Assembly (NCBI GenBank): GCA_002794735.1 | Contig: NBAZ01000020.1 | Coordinates: 1 to 64,000 of the forward strand | Source of the DNA: Pyrrhoderma lamaoense | Taxonomy: Eukaryota > Basidiomycota > Agaricomycetes > Hymenochaetales > Hymenochaetaceae | Length of the DNA stretch: 64,000 nucleotides | Direction: 5' to 3' | Shown: piece by piece, positions 62,214 to 64,000 of the stretch | Layout of the letters: every line of letters begins with the position of its first letter | How positions within the stretch are numbered: position 1 is the first letter of the stretch | The notes under the pieces: model-generated | What the model saw: the letters and a program-made list of their open reading frames with translations, nothing else | Database searches by the model: none | Told to the model about the DNA's origin: nothing | Made by a program: the position numbers and the translations under genes

Positions 62214-63843
62214 ATGACTTTGACGCAATCTTATGAAGCATCTTCCAGTCCTCCTTTGCCATCTTGTCGTCCCAAACTCCCTCTTTGGGGCCGTCTCCCA
62301 CCATTGAACCTGGATAATACCTTAAGCTCCCCTCCTCGCATTTCTGACGGTAATACCAACAAAAACATAAATGTCCCTCCGATACATCTTCCAGACCGTG
62401 TCGGATCAACACGAATGTAATAAAATGCTCGTGCATCCTTCTACATTTTCTCCTATCTAATGTTATTCTTTCATATCTTCCTGTCTCGAAGTCTGTTGTT
62501 AGATACACAAGCCTGTGTCCAGAAATTTTCTACTCGGATGGATAACATAGGTGCATGTATCGAACAAGCTCTTAAGGAAATGCAGCTTGCCCGTACATCT
62601 TTTGATACAGTCTGTGAAAAATCATCACTAGAAATTGCTGATACCAGTATGTTAAATTTTTATTTTTGCCTTTCTCTTTTTGGACACCATCCATTCACCT
62701 CGTATAACGGTATATAGTACAGAAGTGTGAGGCAACCCTCAGTACGAAACTTAATAGGCTATTTGAGGCACATAACTCCATCAGCAATAAAACTGAAGAG
62801 CGGTTAGAGCATCTTACAGCTGTATGTATTATCAGTCCATCTCATTTAAGGTTCTATAAAAATTTATGTGTATACTATCAAAATAGCTATACGGGACGCA
62901 TACATCTGCTATAAACTCATTATCTCAGTCGGTGCATGAGCAAGCTACCTCTCTTTCAACATTGCAAACTCAACTCGCGTCCGCGTCAGGTGCGCAACAA
63001 ACCGCGTTAACCACAGTACAAGCTCAGAACTCGACAACTGCTACAACGCTAGCAGCCATGGAAGCAAGTTTTCGTACGATGCATTCATTCGTAGAAACCT
63101 TCCTCTCACAGATAATTTCCAAAGTCGACGAGACCCTTGAGCGTACCGTTAAACATTATCTAGATACTGTTATCGAAGATAAAATCACTGATCTCATACT
63201 GAGAACGGGTTCCGCTAATAACTTCGATTTTACTTCGGACAATCTCATTAATCGAAACACGGTGGCAAATGATGCATCTAGAAGTGCAAAAACTCAATCA
63301 GCAGTTTCATCACCATTGATACAACCTCTTCGTACTCGAGTTGAACGGGATATTTCCTCCATGAACACTTTCCCGAAGCCATGCGAATCCGCTCCATCAC
63401 CATCTCTTCTACACAAGTGCAGCACTACTGGACGAGATGAAGTACAAGTACAAGTGAAGAAGGGAAAGAGAAGGCGGATAATGCTTGGCGAGAATACTAG
63501 GATGGGAGAGGCTGGGTATAATAATGAACACGCGCAGACTGGTATGGGGATAGAAGCTGATAATGCTGGCGGTACTATCGATAACTGTAGCGAGGTGTTC
63601 CGTCGAGTGACTAGGTCTATGAGTGCTGCTAAATCTCTTCCAACACCATCTAAGAAGGAGAAAACAAGTGCACCTTCGGTACCTGGGATTCGGGCAGGAA
63701 GGAACAAGCAAAAACGAAAGCGTATCGGAAAAATCCACACTCTAAAGCTAGATGCACCGGGACAGGTACTATTCCGACAGTTTTCGAGGCCAGTACTATC
63801 AACAATGGTATTGTACCTATCACAACCATCTCTGAAATCCTAG
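62214..63843 (+). CDS. Coiled-coil protein, unknown function (right copy, possibly partial)
   Basis: The exons are 62214-62416, 62492-62646, 62718-62821 and 62929-63843, with consistent phases and donors GTAATA, GTATGT and GTATGT. The N-terminus is Pro-rich (LPSCRPKLPLWGRLPPL). The middle is heptad-like and helical (KFSTRMDNIGACIEQALKEM, LSTKLNRLFEAHNSISNKTE, HSFVETFLSQIISKVDETLE). Basic patches KKGKRRRIM and RNKQKRKR suggest nuclear location. The frame stops at 63843, but a different frame is open from about 63650 to the window end (TGTIPTVFEASTINNGIVPI...), so an intron or frameshift near 63700-63780 may extend the protein past the window. I do not recognise the family. Confidence 0.6.
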
Positions 63844-64000
63844 CGATCAGTAAAGGGGATAATTCTTTGTCTGGAATAACTCCGGCTAGTACAGAGCTAA
63901 AAGAGGAATTGAATAGTGACAGAAAAGTGACAGAAAACTGTAATGGGCTCCTCAAATCTATGTCGGAGACGATTACCTTCAATGAGGATATAATCTTTCT

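Larger units (their letters stand above)
42635..63025 (-). repeat. Right arm of ~21-kb imperfect inverted repeat
   Basis: This is the reverse-complement partner of 1-21290. The same genes occur in mirror order. The arm is about 0.9 kb shorter than its partner, mainly because the LTR-like element at 10776-11521 is missing. The pairing continues to about 63025, where the left copy meets the window start, so the sequence beyond 63025 has no visible partner here. The inner end at about 42625-42635 coincides with the end of a direct repeat (38185-42625). Confidence 0.9.

Noticed and set aside
1..63025. Inverted repeat as a simple assembly artefact
   Set aside because: The arms carry many independent substitutions, indels, different inactivating lesions and a one-sided insertion, which a duplicated contig would not show. 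A head-to-head join of two haplotypes cannot be fully excluded from sequence alone.

Overview
The window looks like nuclear DNA from a filamentous or yeast-like fungus, most likely a basidiomycete. The evidence is protein genes broken by many short introns (mostly 55-100 nt, GTRNGT donors, YAG acceptors), a 16-exon Sir2-type sirtuin, a fungal DUF2015 protein, an SMR/DUF1771 protein and an F-box protein. The species cannot be read from the sequence. All exon structures come from splice sites, reading phase and family conservation read by eye; no transcript or database was used.

Layout. (1) About 1-21.29 kb and about 42.63-63.03 kb are two arms of one very large imperfect inverted repeat. Position p on the left pairs with about 63,025-p near the outer end and about 63,980-p further in. 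The offset changes mainly because a 746-bp LTR-like insertion is present only on the left. (2) About 21.3-38.15 kb is an ordinary single-copy core: an SMR-domain gene (-), a DUF2015 gene (+), a long sirtuin gene (+), a gene with a probable UbiC/chorismate-lyase-like fold (+), and an F-box gene (+). (3) About 38.2-42.63 kb is an extra unit, a direct-repeat relative of about 44.1-48.5 kb, and it abuts the inner end of the right arm.

The repeated regions are filled with one paralogous gene family that I do not recognise (called 'X family' here). I count 15 copies. Five have intact reading frames once spliced: two C-type (7306-8632 and 54445-55777, 420 and 422 aa) and three F-type (16982-18369, 39852-41266, 45613-46997; 418, 427 and 417 aa). 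Ten are broken by frameshifts, stops, truncation or an insertion. X proteins start MSFSFPHPF or similar, carry basic PRKRKR and PKKKC motifs after a Pro/Ser-rich start, have a central QFTPGL...ISKLAISKRNGKVR block and usually end in a Lys/Arg-rich tail, so they look like disordered nuclear proteins. F-type genes have a second, 57-nt intron where the A-, B- and C-type copies have coding sequence. Most copies share a promoter module: a 13-bp palindrome (TCTCGGAACGAGA) about 165-171 bp before the ATG and a GATAAATAG TATA-like box about 60 bp before it.

The outer end of each arm holds a coiled-coil protein gene. It is open through its first four exons on the right and frameshifted on the left. 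The most unusual points are the giant inverted repeat around the sirtuin core, the X family with its shared promoter element, the coding-to-intron conversion in F-type copies, and three microexons (7, 12 and 9 nt) in the sirtuin gene.
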